64,000 nt of DNA from Pelagibius sp040217155 (GTDB taxonomy: Bacteria > Pseudomonadota > Alphaproteobacteria > Kiloniellales > Kiloniellaceae), in the NCBI GenBank assembly GCA_040217155.1, contig JAVJNS010000035.1, positions 1-64,000 on the forward strand. Direction: 5' to 3'. The notes under the pieces are model-generated. The model searched no databases. It was not told where the DNA came from and saw only the letters and a list, made by a program, of their open reading frames with translations. A program made the position numbers and the translations under genes. The first letter of the stretch is position 1. Each line of letters opens with the position of its first letter. Positions 1 to 8,595 of this stretch are shown piece after piece.

Positions 1-498
1 CAAATCCCCATAGACTGCTGCTGCCCCAGCACCGAGCCTGAGCCCCCGCGGTTTCCTCCCCTGAGGCTTGCCCGACGCCTGCCGGTCGAGCCACAGCACT
101 GCATACGCTGTCGCCGGCAGGCGTCCGACAACCCTTCACAAACTGAGACCTCCGCCGCCTGGCCGATTGAGTCGGCTTTCGGGGTTAGACCAGACTCGGA
201 GATTGATGTTTGAAGCCGCCTGCAGGCGCGTGATTGAAGCTCTCAGCGATCCGCCTAAGGCTTCGCGTTTATGAGTCCGCGGCGTAGAGCACTTTGCGGA
301 TTAGCAGGGGGCTGAGAAGGTCGAGACCGTGATTGACCTCGTGCTTCGAGAGGCTTCGCTCCTCATGGTTCGAGACGGGGCTGCGCCCCGCCTCACCATG
401 AGATCGATTATCTCAACATCCTGCCTGACCCTGAGGAGACCCAAAGGGGTCATCTCGAAGGGTGCCGCGGGCAGCTTGAGGGCTTTTTCAGCGGCCGG
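1..498. other. Non-coding stretch downstream of the TPR protein gene
   Basis: No convincing gene. Short open frames here lack a ribosome binding site and recognisable protein features. The stretch contains the palindromic intergenic repeat at 340-466. The rest shows nothing I can identify. A gene continuing from outside the window cannot be excluded for the first tens of bases. Confidence 0.6.
340..466. repeat. Palindromic intergenic repeat element (REP/BOX-like)
   Basis: The outer arms CTCATGGT (362-369) and ACCATGAG (395-402) enclose a tight hairpin CGGGGC-tgc-GCCCCG (376-390). After a short linker a second small hairpin GACCC-aaag-GGGTC (438-451) follows, with TCGAG/CTCGA-type edges. This 'CTCATGGT...TCGAGAC...CCTGAGG' style matches dispersed intergenic repeats common in alphaproteobacterial genomes, which are probably mobilised copies in 3' regions. 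Only one copy was noticed in this window. Confidence 0.6.
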
Positions 499-2649
499 TC
501 AGCCGTTCAGGCGCGCCTCGAGCGCGCGGGCCATACGTTCGAGCAGCGTCGGCCACTCTTCGGTCCAGTGGCGCCGCCACACGATGCGGTTCTCGATGCC
601 GAATTCGCCCTCGGGCGGCTGCATCGTCTCGCGGCCGCCGGCCATCATCAGCCACACTTCGGTGCCGACGGCATCGCCAATTCGGCTCGGCGACGTCGAG
701 GTGGAGATCACCATGTCAAGCTGCGAGGTCAGCGCGAAAGCGCTTTCCATGTCGTCCTTGAGATCGAGATCGTCCCAGCGGTGGATCTGGACGCCAAACT
801 CGTTCTCCACCTTCTGCAGCTCGTCCTCGCGCTGGTCGTAGTGGACGTTGACGAAGGTGACGCCGGGCAGTCGCAGGATCGATTCCCACATTTCCAACTG
901 TGTGTAGTGGATGTCACGGTCGCGGTGGCTGTACTTACTGCGCCAGCAGATGCCTACCTTGAGCCCGTCCGGCAGCGCGGCGATCCGCTCAGCCAGCTGC
1001 CCGGCCCGCTCCGGGTCGGGCTTGAGGTAGCCGGTAGCGCCCTTGCTGCGCTCGCCGCAAAGGCGGGCCGCCTCGATATCGTCATCCGGGTAGTTGTAGA
1101 GATCCAGCTCTTCCTGGGTGTAGGGAAAATACTGCATCAAATTGCCGGCCGGCAGGTGCAGGTCGCAGTCTTCCCTGAACCAATCGTTCTTTGGGTTGAG
1201 GGTCTCCGGCAGAAAGGTGGCTTCGGGGAAGGAGCGTTGGAAGATCGGCACCAGGCGCTTGTCGGCTTCGATCACCGTCCCGGCAGACTTGTCGATTATC
1301 TGCTGAAAGCGCCGGCTGAAGTCGATCTCGTCACCGACACCCTGCTCGCGCCAGACCAGGATCCGCTTGTCGGAAATGTCCTCGCCGCGCCAGCGCGGCA
1401 CCTTGAATTTGCGGTTCGGCTTGCGCAGATCGCCGTCCAGGCCGGCATCGAAGTGGTCCCAGGATTCCTCACGAAAGCCATTGTTCCACAGAGAGCGCGC
1501 CAGCGAGAACTGTAGTCCCAGGTGATCCGGCGTCAGCTTGTGCGCCAGGCGAAATTTCTCCAGAGCGGTCTCGTGCAGGCCCTGCTCCTGATAGACCAGA
1601 CCCTGGTTGTGGTGAAACTCGCCGCGATCCGGCTCCAGGCTGAGCGCCTTGTTGTACGAGGCATGCGCCTTGTCGAGGACATGCAGGAGCCGCAAGGCAT
1701 TGCCGTAATTGAAATAACTTGTCGCAAAGCTTGGCTGGAACTCCATCGCCTGGCGGAAGCAAACAAGTGCTTCCTGATAGCGCTCAAGATCCATGTAGAC
1801 GTTGCCGAGGTTCGACTGGGCGGCGCCGTTGCGCGGGTCCAACTCGGCACCCTTGCTGGCGGCAACCAGCGCCGCATCGAGGTTCTTCTGCTCGCGCAGC
1901 ACCATGCCGAGGTTGACGTAGCCTTGGGCCAGCTTGGGGTCGGCCGCGATGGCCTGACGGCAGGCCCGCTCGCCGAGTTCCAGCTTGCCGCGGTCGATGG
2001 CGATCTTGCCGAGATTCACATGCGCCTCGGCATAGTCCGGCTTGATTGCCACGGCAATGCCATAGGCATCGATGGCCTCGGCATCCAGGCCCTGCATTTT
2101 CTTGATGAGGCCCAGATGATAGAAGGCAACCGCGTCCTGCGGGTCCAGTTTGATCGCCATGATCATGGCTTCCATGGCCTGATCCAGCACGCCGGCATCG
2201 ATCAGCAGGACACCCAGGTCGCGATAGGCGGGACCGTACTCGGGATTGATCTGCAGAGCCCGCGTGAAGGCGTTGGCGGACTGGTCCATCTCGCCGAAGT
2301 TGTGCAGCAGCTTGCCGTTCAGGGTCTGGACTTCCGGTTCCATGGGGGCCGCTTCCAGCGCCCGCTTCATCAACTTGCGGGAATCGACGAGCTTGCGCTG
2401 ATTCAAGTAGGCGAAGGACAGCAGCGCCATGGCGACACCGTTGTTGCGGTCGGCGCTGAGCGCACGCTTCAGCAGGTTGACCGCTTCCTTCCAGCGCTTG
2501 GCCGCGACCTTCTCGCGTCCCGCATCGACCATCTTCGAGGGATCGCGCAGCGGCTTGGCGCCCTTGGCATCGCGGCGCCGGTTCTTGCCGCGGTGGCGCG
2601 AGTCGCTTTCGGTATTTTGGATATCGGGCGCTGATTGCTCGTAGCTCAT
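499..2649 (-). CDS. TPR protein with glycosyltransferase-like C-terminal domain, possible flagellin-modifying enzyme
   Basis: A 716-aa protein. After a basic, disordered N-terminus (1-40) come about ten tetratricopeptide repeats (about 50-395). A C-terminal domain (about 428-716) opens with the motif WREQGVGDEIDF (433-444), which is typical of TPR proteins carrying a GT-B-like (GT9/GT41-type) glycosyltransferase domain. Seen: repeats and motif. Known: Caulobacter FlmG has the same TPR-plus-glycosyltransferase layout and glycosylates flagellin. Inferred: position at the end of the flagellin-fliD-fliS array suggests a flagellin-directed role. It lies 231 nt after fliS, and I saw no sigma-54 motif in that gap. 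The ATG at 2649 opens the frame just before the first repeats. It could instead be a TPR scaffold with a degenerate transferase fold. Confidence 0.75.
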   Translation of the reverse strand: MSYEQSAPDIQNTESDSRHRGKNRRRDAKGAKPLRDPSKMVDAGREKVAAKRWKEAVNLLKRALSADRNNGVAMALLSFAYLNQRKLVDSRKLMKRALEAAPMEPEVQTLNGKLLHNFGEMDQSANAFTRALQINPEYGPAYRDLGVLLIDAGVLDQAMEAMIMAIKLDPQDAVAFYHLGLIKKMQGLDAEAIDAYGIAVAIKPDYAEAHVNLGKIAIDRGKLELGERACRQAIAADPKLAQGYVNLGMVLREQKNLDAALVAASKGAELDPRNGAAQSNLGNVYMDLERYQEALVCFRQAMEFQPSFATSYFNYGNALRLLHVLDKAHASYNKALSLEPDRGEFHHNQGLVYQEQGLHETALEKFRLAHKLTPDHLGLQFSLARSLWNNGFREESWDHFDAGLDGDLRKPNRKFKVPRWRGEDISDKRILVWREQGVGDEIDFSRRFQQIIDKSAGTVIEADKRLVPIFQRSFPEATFLPETLNPKNDWFREDCDLHLPAGNLMQYFPYTQEELDLYNYPDDDIEAARLCGERSKGATGYLKPDPERAGQLAERIAALPDGLKVGICWRSKYSHRDRDIHYTQLEMWESILRLPGVTFVNVHYDQREDELQKVENEFGVQIHRWDDLDLKDDMESAFALTSQLDMVISTSTSPSRIGDAVGTEVWLMMAGGRETMQPPEGEFGIENRIVWRRHWTEEWPTLLERMARALEARLNG

Positions 2650-2880
2650 GCGATCCTACTCATCGGGTCCTGGAATTGCGCTTGCGCGGACAGCCGGGAA
2701 GTCGCCGGGCCGGCGCCGCCTCCAAGTTAAGCTGTCATTTACTAAAAGAACCTTTCGAGCAGCCGCTTCCCACCGGCAAAGCGAGATTAATCGACCTTTC
2801 GGCAGGCGAAACGGCTCGCGGACGGCAAACCTGCCGCTCGAGGCGGTCGGCCGGCACCAGAATGACCGGAGAGAGGTGAA

Positions 2881-3360
2881 CTAGATGGAGAGGGTAACGG
2901 AACCCGAGACCGCCGGCCGCTCCGCGTCCTTAGCCGGGGCGGACCTGTGCGGTCCCGTCTGTGTCGGATTCGGCGATCCGCCGCGCTGCTCGCTCTCGGC
3001 CAGTTGCGACCAGCTCGCCCTGACTTCGCTGAGCGCGCGGATGATCTCGTCGCAGCCGGCCGCGGAGTTGCTCATATTGATCTGCTGCAGGTCACGGAAA
3101 ATCGTGTGGTAGAACTGGTCGAGCATCAGGGAGACATCGCCGCCCTTCTCGAAATCGAGATGCGATTGCAGCCCCAGCAGGATCTGGCAGGCCTTCTGGG
3201 TCGCATTGAAGCGATCCTCGATACGGCCTTCACCGATCGCCGCCTTGGCCTTGCCAACCTCCTTGATCATGCCGTCGTACAGCAGGACCACGGCGCCCAG
3301 AGACGTCGTCATCTTGGAGGCGGCCCGATAGGCGGACAAAGCATTGTACGGTTGCGTCAC
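2881..3360 (-). CDS. fliS: Flagellar export chaperone FliS (copy 1)
   Basis: A 159-aa protein. The N-terminal 130 residues match FliS: YNALSAYRAAS near the start, VVLLYDGMIKEVGKAK in helix 1, and HLDFEKGGDVSLMLDQFY in the middle. FliS is a four-helix cytosolic chaperone that caps the flagellin C-terminus before export. The last 35 residues are polar and probably disordered. The start is GTG at 3360 with a weak upstream GAGG. It follows fliD by 72 nt and probably shares its transcript. A second, diverged FliS is encoded at 11575-12030, at the other end of the flagellin array. Confidence 0.9.
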   Translation of the reverse strand: MTQPYNALSAYRAASKMTTSLGAVVLLYDGMIKEVGKAKAAIGEGRIEDRFNATQKACQILLGLQSHLDFEKGGDVSLMLDQFYHTIFRDLQQINMSNSAAGCDEIIRALSEVRASWSQLAESEQRGGSPNPTQTGPHRSAPAKDAERPAVSGSVTLSI

Positions 3361-3432
3361 GTGACTGGACCTCAGCGCGCCATTGAGACTTGAAGGACTG
3401 TTCGGACCGGCGATGCAGTGGACGCGGCGATA

Positions 3433-5160
3433 TTAATCATCGCCGCCTTTCAGGAAGGCCTCGAGCTGGCTCGCCATGGCCTCGGCCTGGGCGATCGCCC
3501 GCTCCATCGCGGAATACTTCTCGATCAGCTTGGCCTGATAAATCGCCATGCGGGCTTCGAGAGACTGAATCTTATCGACATGCGTCTCGTTCTGGGCCGT
3601 CAAGCTGATGACTTCTTCGGTAATCAGGCCGTCACCGGTGTTGATATAGTTCTCGAGCCGCTGATAGAGCCGTTCGGCGATACCCGTCGTCGTCGTGATG
3701 GTGATGTTCTGGGCCGCCGCGCCGGCATCGGTCGTATCGCGGGTATAGGCCATCGACATGCCTTCGTAGATCGTGCCCGCCAGGCCGCGCAGAACCCCGC
3801 CGTCCACCTCGAAGGCGTCGACGCCGCCAACCTGCAGGTTGGTGCCGTCGATCGCGCCGCCGGGATCCGCGATGACGAAGGTGCCGACCTCGAGCAGTTC
3901 GTTTCGTGTGATGAGCCGGATCTCCGGCGAACTCGACTGGAAGCCAAACTCGAAGACGCCGCGCACCTGGTCGAGCTTGTCGACCAGATTGGTGTCCAGC
4001 TTGCCGCTGTCGATGGTCAGCAGGCCGTCGGAGGTGAGCTCAATGCCGACGCCGCGCAGGGTCGCCAGATTGCCGCTGGTCACGCCGTCGACGAGTTCCG
4101 CCAGGTCGATGCCCAGGTCGCGGCCCAGAGAGCGCAGCAGGTTGTCGCCGAAGAGAATGGCAGCGGCGCCGATCTCGCCGTCTTCCGACACCTCCTGCTG
4201 GGACAGCAAGAAGGACTTCACGTCGTTATAGGTCGAGACGAAGGTCTCGATCTGGGTCTTCGCGGCGACGAGGTCGTTCTCGATTTCCAGGGTGATAACG
4301 GTGCCGTTCGCCGTGTCTTCCTTGAAAAGATCGAGGGTGACATTGTCGATCAGATCGCCGATCTCGTTTGAGTCGCGCTCGATGACCGTCGCGATTCCGT
4401 CGAGCCTCAGTTGTGCCGGCTGAGCCACCTGCAGGACCGTGTCGAAGGTGGCGCCGTTGTCGGCCGAGACGTTCAGTGCCGCCAGGGTCGCGCCGCCGTT
4501 GTCGCCGGTAATCTGGATGTCTTTATTGGTGTCTTCCGCCGTGAAAACAATGCGATAGTCGCCAGTAGCGATCTTCAGGGCCGAAGCCCGAACGCCGGTG
4601 GTCCCGGACACCGCGTTGACGGCGAATACCACGTCCGTGGCGGTCATGTCGGCGGTGATGCCGATGTCCGTCGTGGTGCCGCCGGCCAAACCGACGGTGA
4701 TCGTCTCGGCGACTCCCAGGGCGGTGGAAACGTCGGCCAGCGTGCTGCCGGAGACCTTGTGCGCCTCGGCAATCTGCAAAACCTCGATCTCGTAGGTGCC
4801 CGCGGCGGCGGAATTGGTCGCCGTTGCGCCGAGGATCTCGGTTGCCGCCGTCGAGGTGTTCGAAGACACGAAAGCGGATTTCTGCTCGAAGACGTTGTTG
4901 AGGATGCCGATCGAGCCCGGCGGGTTGCGCAGGCCGTCGACCGCCGACTGAAGAGACGCCAAGAGGGTCTTGAATTCGTTGAACGCGGCGATCCGCGTTT
5001 CGTTCTGGGAGATCTTGTTCTCCAGCCGGTCAATCGGGATCCGCTTGACGGCGAGAGAAGCCTCGATGATGGCAGCCGTATCCAGGCCGGAAAATGAACC
5101 GGTCAGAAGCGGTGAGTTTCCAATAAAGGAAACTGTGCCTTGTGTTCCTCCAAGAGCCAT
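3433..5160 (-). CDS. fliD: Flagellar filament cap protein FliD (hook-associated protein 2)
   Basis: A 575-aa protein. The N-terminal FliD domain is clear (FSGLDTAAIIEASL followed by a heptad-rich helix with LENKISQNETRIAAFNEFKT). The middle is Thr/Asp/Gly-rich (D2-D3). The C-terminal ~90 residues form a coiled coil with NETHVDKIQSLEARMAIYQ. FliD forms the cap at the filament tip and directs flagellin folding. I place the start at the ATG at 5160: an AGGAG lies 7 nt upstream, and the in-frame TTG at 5175 overlaps that site. It lies between flaG and fliS on the same strand, the standard late-gene grouping. Confidence 0.93.
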   Translation of the reverse strand: MALGGTQGTVSFIGNSPLLTGSFSGLDTAAIIEASLAVKRIPIDRLENKISQNETRIAAFNEFKTLLASLQSAVDGLRNPPGSIGILNNVFEQKSAFVSSNTSTAATEILGATATNSAAAGTYEIEVLQIAEAHKVSGSTLADVSTALGVAETITVGLAGGTTTDIGITADMTATDVVFAVNAVSGTTGVRASALKIATGDYRIVFTAEDTNKDIQITGDNGGATLAALNVSADNGATFDTVLQVAQPAQLRLDGIATVIERDSNEIGDLIDNVTLDLFKEDTANGTVITLEIENDLVAAKTQIETFVSTYNDVKSFLLSQQEVSEDGEIGAAAILFGDNLLRSLGRDLGIDLAELVDGVTSGNLATLRGVGIELTSDGLLTIDSGKLDTNLVDKLDQVRGVFEFGFQSSSPEIRLITRNELLEVGTFVIADPGGAIDGTNLQVGGVDAFEVDGGVLRGLAGTIYEGMSMAYTRDTTDAGAAAQNITITTTTGIAERLYQRLENYINTGDGLITEEVISLTAQNETHVDKIQSLEARMAIYQAKLIEKYSAMERAIAQAEAMASQLEAFLKGGDD

Positions 5161-5240
5161 TATCTTACTCCTCAATCCCCAAGACTACGGCCAAATTCGC
5201 TTAAAATCCGTTAAGATTTTAGAGTTATCAATGAGTTAAC

Positions 5241-5591
5241 CTATACTTCGATGGTCTTCTTCGCCTTCTCGACGGCCTTGTCGAGAACCTCCGATGCGGA
5301 GCGGAAAGCCCGCTCCGGCGGAAACTCGACCAACACGTCGCCGCTCTCGCGATCGAAGACCCGGACAATCAACCGCCCGGTGTCATGATCCTTGTAGGTT
5401 GTCAGCCCCGAGTTCGGCGCCGCCTGCTTCAGCGCCGGCTTTGGCACCGCGCCGGTCGCCGGTACCGCCTGAGGCGCCTCCACGTTCTCCGGTGCCGCCG
5501 CTTTGGTTTCGACAGGCGCAGCCTTGGCTTGCGCCTGCACCGTACTCTGAGTGGCCGTTACCGGCCCGCTGTTACCAAGTGTCGTATCCAT
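5241..5591 (-). CDS. flaG: FlaG family protein
   Basis: A 116-aa protein. The N-terminal half is Ala/Pro/Gln-rich and disordered. The C-terminal half carries the FlaG signature LIVRVFDRESGDVLVEFPPE followed by a helix. FlaG proteins occur next to fliD and influence filament length, by a mechanism that is not clear. The start is chosen at the ATG at 5591, 9 nt after AGGAGG; a TTG two codons earlier is too close to that site. The preceding gene is flagellin 1, and a hairpin (5638-5661) in the gap could attenuate read-through. Confidence 0.85.
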   Translation of the reverse strand: MDTTLGNSGPVTATQSTVQAQAKAAPVETKAAAPENVEAPQAVPATGAVPKPALKQAAPNSGLTTYKDHDTGRLIVRVFDRESGDVLVEFPPERAFRSASEVLDKAVEKAKKTIEV

Positions 5592-5637
5592 TTTCAAAGC
5601 CCTCCTAGCGCGGGCTCAGTAGATGGGGAGGCCAGTG

Positions 5638-5661
5638 AGGCGGGACCCGAAGACCCCGCCT
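5638..5661 (-). terminator. Hairpin between flagellin 1 and flaG
   Basis: Arms AGGCGGG and CCCGCCT pair perfectly around a 10-nt loop 19 nt beyond the flagellin 1 stop codon. No U-tract follows on the minus strand, so it may be a 3' stabiliser or partial terminator that lowers flaG-fliD expression relative to flagellin. Confidence 0.45.
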
Positions 5662-5679
5662 TCACCAGATCTACCTGAC

Positions 5680-6513
5680 CTACTGCAGCACCCGCAGCAA
5701 AGACTGCGGAATCTGGTTGGCCTGTGAAACCGCCGAAACAGCGGCCTGCACAAGAACCTGGTTAGAGACCAGCTTGCTCTGTTCGGCCGCCAGATCGACG
5801 TCCATGATCGCCGACTTGGCCGCATCGATGTTCTCGAGCGAGGTGGCGATCTGCTGACCGCGGAACTCGAAACGAGAAATCAAGGCACCGGCCGTGGCCC
5901 GCGCCTCGGAGATGGTGTCGATGGCCGTGTCGACGGCCGCCATAGCCGCAGAAGCGGCGCCGGCGGTTCCGACAGAAAGGTTGACGCCAAGCGACACAGC
6001 GTCGAAAGCCGCCGAAGCAGCCGCCAGACCGCCGAAGTCGACATCGATGGTATCGGAGACATCCGTACCGACGAAGTACGACTGCGAAGCCACTGTGCCG
6101 TCCAGCAGGGACTGGCCGTTGAAACGGGTGGTCCCTGCAATGTCGGTGATTTCACTGACCAGTTCCTGATACTCGGCGTCGATGAAACCACGCTCCGTAT
6201 TGGTCGGCACGCCCGACAGCGACTGTGCCGCCAGAGCCTTCATGCGCTGCAGGACATCGCCGATACGGCCGAGACCGCCATCGGCAACCTGCACCACGGA
6301 AGCACCCTGGGAGGCGTTGATGCCGGCCTGGGTGAGCGCCGTCACGTCGGCCTTCAGGCGCGAGCCGATGGCGAGGCCAGCGGCGTCGTCTGAGGCTTTC
6401 ACGATACGCGAGCCCGAGGCCAGCTTACCGACCGAGGCCGCAGCCGCGGCCGAGTTGTTATTCAGGAAACGAAGGGCGGAATTGGCCGCTGTATTCGTAG
6501 CAACTACTGGCAT
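5680..6513 (-). CDS. fliC: Flagellin (copy 1)
   Basis: A 277-aa short flagellin with only the conserved D0/D1 helices and a ~50-residue variable middle. The N-terminus MPVVATNTAANSALRFLNNN, the block KLASGSRIVKASDDAAGLAIG and the C-terminal SAVSQANQIPQSLLRVLQ are all diagnostic. It belongs to subgroup A with copies 2 and 3. The start ATG at 6513 has AGAAGG 8 nt upstream. No own promoter is visible in the 82-nt gap after copy 2, so it is probably co-transcribed from the sigma-54 promoter of copy 3. A conserved leader element lies about 61 nt upstream. Confidence 0.95.
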   Translation of the reverse strand: MPVVATNTAANSALRFLNNNSAAAAASVGKLASGSRIVKASDDAAGLAIGSRLKADVTALTQAGINASQGASVVQVADGGLGRIGDVLQRMKALAAQSLSGVPTNTERGFIDAEYQELVSEITDIAGTTRFNGQSLLDGTVASQSYFVGTDVSDTIDVDFGGLAAASAAFDAVSLGVNLSVGTAGAASAAMAAVDTAIDTISEARATAGALISRFEFRGQQIATSLENIDAAKSAIMDVDLAAEQSKLVSNQVLVQAAVSAVSQANQIPQSLLRVLQ

Positions 6514-6573
6514 TTGATTATCCTTCTACATGAAGTTTTCGGTCCACCACTTCCTGCGGCGGACTAGATGTAC

Positions 6574-6587
6574 CGACCTACCTGGCC
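6574..6587 (-). promoter_or_regulatory. Conserved leader element before flagellin 1
   Basis: The minus-strand sequence GGCCAGGTAGGTCG sits 61 nt upstream of the flagellin 1 start. It recurs at 63 nt before copy 2 (7504-7517) and, as a near match, at 59 nt before copy 3 (8426-8439). Function is unknown. Constant spacing suggests an mRNA leader element or simply inherited duplication. Confidence 0.5.
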
Positions 6588-6595
6588 GGCACCTT

Positions 6596-7441
6596 TTACT
6601 GCAGCACCCGCAACAGCGACTGCGGGATCTGGTTGGCCTGCGACACCGCCGAGACGGCGGCCTGCACAAGCACCTGGCTGGATACCAGCTTGCTTTGTTC
6701 GGCCGCCAGATCGACGTCCATGATCGCCGACTTGGCCGCATCGATGTTCTCGAGCGAAGTGGCGATCTGCTGACCGCGGAATTCGAAGCGAGAAATCAAG
6801 GCGCCCGCCGTAGCCCGCGCCTCGGAGATGAGGTCGATGGCACGGTCGACAGCCGACATGGACGCGGAAGCGCCGGTGGCCGAGGCCACGTTGCCGGTGA
6901 CGGCAAGCGCGGTGAACGTGAAGCCCGCGACAGAGCCGGCCAGGGCCGAGAAGGTCACGGTGATGGTGTCACTGACGTCGGTACCGACGAAGTAGTCCTT
7001 TGGCGTACCGGCGCCGGCCGCGACACCATCCAGCAGCGACTCGCCGTTGAAGCGGGTGGTCGTCGCGATGTCCGTGATTTCCGACTTGAGCTCCTGGAAC
7101 TCGGCGTCGATAAAACCACGCTCGGTATCGGTCGGCACACCCGACAGCGACTGGGCCGCGAGGGCCTTCATACGCTGCAGGACGTCGCCGATACGCGCCA
7201 GGCCGCCGTCGGCAACCTGCACCACGGAAGCACCCTGGGAGGCGTTGATGCCGGCCTGGGTAAGCGCCGTGACGTCGGCCTTCAGACGGGTGCCGATGGC
7301 AAGGCCGGCGGCATCGTCGGAAGCTTTCACGATGCGCGAGCCGGACGCCAGCTTACCCACCGAGCTCGACGCCATGGCCGAGTTGTTATTCAGAAAACGA
7401 AGGGCGGAGTTGGCCGCCGTATTTGTAGCAACTACAGGCAT
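6596..7441 (-). CDS. fliC: Flagellin (copy 2)
   Basis: A 281-aa subgroup A flagellin. The N-terminal ~140 and C-terminal ~85 residues are almost the same as in copies 1 and 3. The middle (about 142-195, including SVAGFTFTALAVTGN) is distinct. Like the others it ends in LLRVLQ, the export and polymerisation tail. The ATG at 7441 is preceded by an AGAAGG site in a leader shared with its neighbours. It is separated from copy 3 by only 89 nt, so an operon is likely. Long stretches of nucleotide identity with copy 3 suggest recent duplication or gene conversion. Confidence 0.95.
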   Translation of the reverse strand: MPVVATNTAANSALRFLNNNSAMASSSVGKLASGSRIVKASDDAAGLAIGTRLKADVTALTQAGINASQGASVVQVADGGLARIGDVLQRMKALAAQSLSGVPTDTERGFIDAEFQELKSEITDIATTTRFNGESLLDGVAAGAGTPKDYFVGTDVSDTITVTFSALAGSVAGFTFTALAVTGNVASATGASASMSAVDRAIDLISEARATAGALISRFEFRGQQIATSLENIDAAKSAIMDVDLAAEQSKLVSSQVLVQAAVSAVSQANQIPQSLLRVLQ

Positions 7442-7503
7442 AGTACTGTTCCTTCTACTTGAAGAGTTGGCATCCGCCGTTACCTTCAGCGGACAGGTTC
7501 AGC

Positions 7504-7517
7504 CGACCTACCTGGCC
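7504..7517 (-). promoter_or_regulatory. Conserved leader element before flagellin 2
   Basis: Exact copy of the minus-strand 14-mer GGCCAGGTAGGTCG seen before flagellin 1, 63 nt upstream of the flagellin 2 start. The flanking CTTCAAGTAGAAGG block that includes the ribosome binding site is shared as well. Confidence 0.5.
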
Positions 7518-7530
7518 AGCGCCTATTTAC

Positions 7531-8367
7531 TTACTGCAGGACCCGCAACAGCGACTGCGGGATCTGGTTGGCCTGCGACACCGCCGAGACGGCCGCCTGC
7601 ACAAGCACCTGGCTGGATACCAGCTTGCTTTGCTCGGCTGCCAGATCGACGTCCATGATCGCCGACTTGGCCGCATCGATGTTCTCGAGCGAGGTCGCGA
7701 CCTGCTGGCCACGGAACTCAAAACGAGAAATCAACGCACCGGCCGTGGCCCGTGCCTCGGAAATCACGTCGATGGCCGCATCGATCAGCGACATCGCCGC
7801 CGCCGCGGAAGCGGCAGAGCTGACGGCCACGGAGTTGATGCTGAGGGCACCCGCCGTGAAGCCAACCTGGCCGGTGGCGAGAGCCTGGAAATCGACGGTG
7901 ATGGTATCGGAAACGTCTGTGCCGACGAAGTAATCGGCGGTCGAAGCGCCACCATCCAACAGCGAGTCGCCGTTGAAGCGGGTGGTCGTCGCGATGTCGG
8001 AAATTTCCGAAATCAGTTCCTGGTACTCGGCGTCGATGAAAGCACGCTCGGTATCGGTCGGCACACCCGACAGCGACTGGGCCGCGAGGGCCTTCATACG
8101 CTGCAGGACGTCGCCGATACGCGCCAGGCCGCCGTCGGCGACCTGCACCACGGAAGCGCCCTGGGAGGCGTTGATGCCGGCCTGGGTGAGCGCCGTGACG
8201 TCGGCCTTCAGACGGGTGCCGATGGCGAGGCCGGCGGCATCGTCGGAAGCCTTCACGATGCGCGAGCCGGACGCCAGCTTACCCACCGAACCCGCCGCCA
8301 TGGACGAGTTGTTATTCAGAAAACGAAGGGCGGAGTTGGCCGCCGTATTCGTAGCAACTACTGGCAT
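7531..8367 (-). CDS. fliC: Flagellin (copy 3), first gene of a sigma-54-driven flagellin operon
   Basis: A 278-aa subgroup A flagellin with the same D0/D1 blocks and a distinct middle (TADYFVGTDVSDTITVDF onward). It is the first gene of the copy 3-2-1 group and is preceded by a strong sigma-54 promoter (8494-8508) with three palindromic activator-type sites further upstream (8596-8663). Its 5' leader is about 115 nt long if transcription starts near 8482. The AGAAGG-type ribosome binding site precedes the ATG at 8367. Probably the main source of filament subunits in subgroup A (inference). Confidence 0.95.
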   Translation of the reverse strand: MPVVATNTAANSALRFLNNNSSMAAGSVGKLASGSRIVKASDDAAGLAIGTRLKADVTALTQAGINASQGASVVQVADGGLARIGDVLQRMKALAAQSLSGVPTDTERAFIDAEYQELISEISDIATTTRFNGDSLLDGGASTADYFVGTDVSDTITVDFQALATGQVGFTAGALSINSVAVSSAASAAAAMSLIDAAIDVISEARATAGALISRFEFRGQQVATSLENIDAAKSAIMDVDLAAEQSKLVSSQVLVQAAVSAVSQANQIPQSLLRVLQ

Positions 8368-8425
8368 TACAATCTTCCTTCTACTTGAAGAGCCCCAGCC
8401 ACCTCCTGCGACTGGGTGCTGGAGG

Positions 8426-8439
8426 CGACCTACTTGGTC
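8426..8439 (-). promoter_or_regulatory. Conserved leader element before flagellin 3
   Basis: The minus-strand GACCAAGTAGGTCG differs at two positions from the element before copies 1 and 2. It lies 59 nt upstream of the start, inside the predicted untranslated leader downstream of the sigma-54 promoter. Confidence 0.45.
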
Positions 8440-8493
8440 ACCCCAGGGTTCGCGACGGACAGACTCCGAACGCAGAATCCCGACGGCATCTAC

Positions 8494-8508
8494 GCAAAGC
8501 CAATGCCA
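8494..8508 (-). promoter_or_regulatory. Sigma-54 promoter of flagellin 3
   Basis: The minus strand reads TGGCATTGGCTTTGC, matching the -24 GG and -12 GC with the correct 15-nt layout (TGGC-N7-TTGC). Transcription would start about 12 nt further on, near 8482. Late flagellar genes of Caulobacter and relatives use sigma-54 promoters activated by FlbD, and flbD is in this window. Confidence 0.85.
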
Positions 8509-8595
8509 GACTCGGCGGACTCACGCAGTCTTCAAATTATCCAGAAGGTTAGAAGAGTTTCCTGTGCCGGGGCGCGAAGGCGGCAAGCGCCGAAT

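Noticed and set aside
68..274. 68-codon open frame near the left edge
   Set aside because: No ribosome binding site, Arg/Pro/Ser-rich content typical of chance frames, and no recognisable domain.
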